64,000 nucleotides of DNA from the NCBI RefSeq assembly GCF_022024175.1, contig NZ_CP091794.1, positions 2,852,001 to 2,916,000 of the forward strand. The letters run 5' to 3'. Positions within the stretch are counted from its first letter, which is position 1, and each line of letters starts with the position of its first letter. Below the pieces are notes generated by a model. That model saw nothing but the letters and a program-made list of their open reading frames with translations, was not told the DNA's origin and did not search any database. The DNA comes from Prevotella communis. GTDB lineage: Bacteria; Bacteroidota; Bacteroidia; Bacteroidales; Bacteroidaceae. Shown one piece after another: positions 63,202 through 64,000 of the stretch. The translations under genes were made by a program, and so were the position numbers.

Positions 63202-64000
63202 ATGAAAGTATTGATAGTAAATACAAGCGAACAGACGGGTGGCGCAGCCGTTGCAGCCAACCGTCTGATGGATGCGCTGAACAACCATGGCGTAAAGGCC
63301 AAGATGCTGGTACGCGACAAGCAAACAGGTGATATCTGCGTGGCAGGCCTGGAAGGAACAATTGGCAAGAAATGGCATTTCTTGTGGGAACGACTGGTCA
63401 TCTTCCTTCACCTACACTTCAAGCGCGACCACCTCTTTGAACTGGATATCGCTAATAGTGGTACGGACATCACGAAACTACGTGAGTTTAAGGAAGCCGA
63501 CATCATTCACCTGCATTGGATCAATCAGGGCATGTTGTCGCTGAAGGGCATCCGCAGGATTCTGCGCTCAGGCAAACCCGTGGTATGGACCATGCACGAC
63601 ATCTGGCCCGCAACGGGTATCTGTCATCTAACATTAGGCTGCACCGCTTTCCGCCAGTCATGCTGTCATTGCAAATATCTGCCTGGCAGCGGTTCTGCCA
63701 ACGACCTCTCCACAAAGGTATGGCGCCACAAGCGTCAGATGCTCAGTGAGGGGAATATCTCCTTTGTTGCCTGCAGCAAATGGTTGGAACAGGAAGCCAA
63801 AAGTAGTGGTCTGCTGCAAGGGCAGACCATCACCAGTATTCCCAACCCCATAGAAACCCGTATATTTTGTCCTGGCGACAAGGCAAAAGCCCGCGAGGGT
63901 GAACAGTTGCCTGCCAACAAGCAACTGATTCTCTTTGTATGTCAGCGCGTGACGAATCCTAATAAAGGGATGTCGTACCTGATAGAAGCCTGCAGGCAGT
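63202..64000 (+). CDS. Glycosyltransferase family 4, 5' part
   Basis: A GT-B-fold sugar transferase of polysaccharide synthesis; 266 codons are visible before the window ends. The family N-terminus (MKVLIVNTSEQTGGAAVAANRL) is followed by DIIHLHWINQGMLS, PVVWTMHDIWPATGICHL, a Cys-rich segment (CHLTLGCTAFRQSCCHCKY) and the start of the C-terminal domain (SIPNPIETRIF, LFVCQRVTNPNKGMSYLIEA). The Cys cluster is typical of the Bacteroidota members that act in capsule or exopolysaccharide loci. The catalytic EXE motif lies beyond the window. Confidence 0.88.
   Translation, partial: MKVLIVNTSEQTGGAAVAANRLMDALNNHGVKAKMLVRDKQTGDICVAGLEGTIGKKWHFLWERLVIFLHLHFKRDHLFELDIANSGTDITKLREFKEADIIHLHWINQGMLSLKGIRRILRSGKPVVWTMHDIWPATGICHLTLGCTAFRQSCCHCKYLPGSGSANDLSTKVWRHKRQMLSEGNISFVACSKWLEQEAKSSGLLQGQTITSIPNPIETRIFCPGDKAKAREGEQLPANKQLILFVCQRVTNPNKGMSYLIEACRQ

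Overview
The window looks like a chromosomal segment of a gut- or oral-type Bacteroidales bacterium, most likely Prevotella or a close relative. The reasons are SusC/SusD pairs, the type IX secretion (T9SS) component PorQ together with T9SS-type C-terminal sorting tails, Bacteroidota promoters (-7 box TAnnTTTG, often with TTG or TTTG about 19-20 bp upstream), ThiH rather than ThiO in the thiamine operon (anaerobic style), and a tRNA gene without an encoded CCA end. No plasmid or phage module is visible.

Layout. (1) 1-12953, minus strand: one long Sus-like operon of fasciclin lipoprotein, SusC, SusD, two more fasciclin lipoproteins and a second, truncated SusC. No glycosidase is in view. (2) 13275-15999, minus: tonB-like gene, polyprenyl synthase, tatD and tRNA-Ser(GGA). 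(3) 16074-19028, plus: porQ, cmk and a RAYT-like HUH transposase with a DprA/SLOG-like tail and an in-frame 27-bp minisatellite. (4) 19033-29875, minus: alpha-2-macroglobulin, DUF1573 protein, meaB, ispH and a T9SS-exported subtilisin. (5) 30056-32602: clpB, followed by two long perfect inverted repeats. (6) 32795-39387, plus: TPP riboswitch and thiS-thiE-thiG-thiC-thiF-thiH-thiE2/tenI-thiD. (7) 39374-42805: DUF4886 protein, a coupled 58-aa ORF/DUF6169 pair, an AraC-type membrane regulator and a small membrane protein. (8) 42929-53799, plus: six tandem genes for secreted modular proteins sharing leader DNA and shuffled modules, one interrupted by an in-frame amber codon, plus a 42-bp palindromic tandem array. 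(9) 53964-60000: Abi/HEPN protein, TlpA-like thioredoxin, STAS-kinase fusion, OmpA lipoprotein, der and a small lipoprotein. (10) 60047-64000: a tandem GH43 protein, about 1 kb of non-coding DNA holding a composite inverted repeat and a candidate structured RNA, and the start of a family 4 glycosyltransferase.

The two most unusual observations are these. First, short word-like tandem repeats of several different families (for example AATTGACAATTG, AGTGAAAAGTGAA, TTTAATGTTTAATC, TAATGGGCCTGATGGGC, GGAGTTAAGGAGTTA) sit at gene boundaries and also in frame inside signal peptides, linkers and C-termini. Second, the six-gene secreted-protein array keeps its leader nearly identical at the DNA level while the mature parts diverge and share modules.

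All family calls come from reading translated sequence and recognising motifs. No database search was run.
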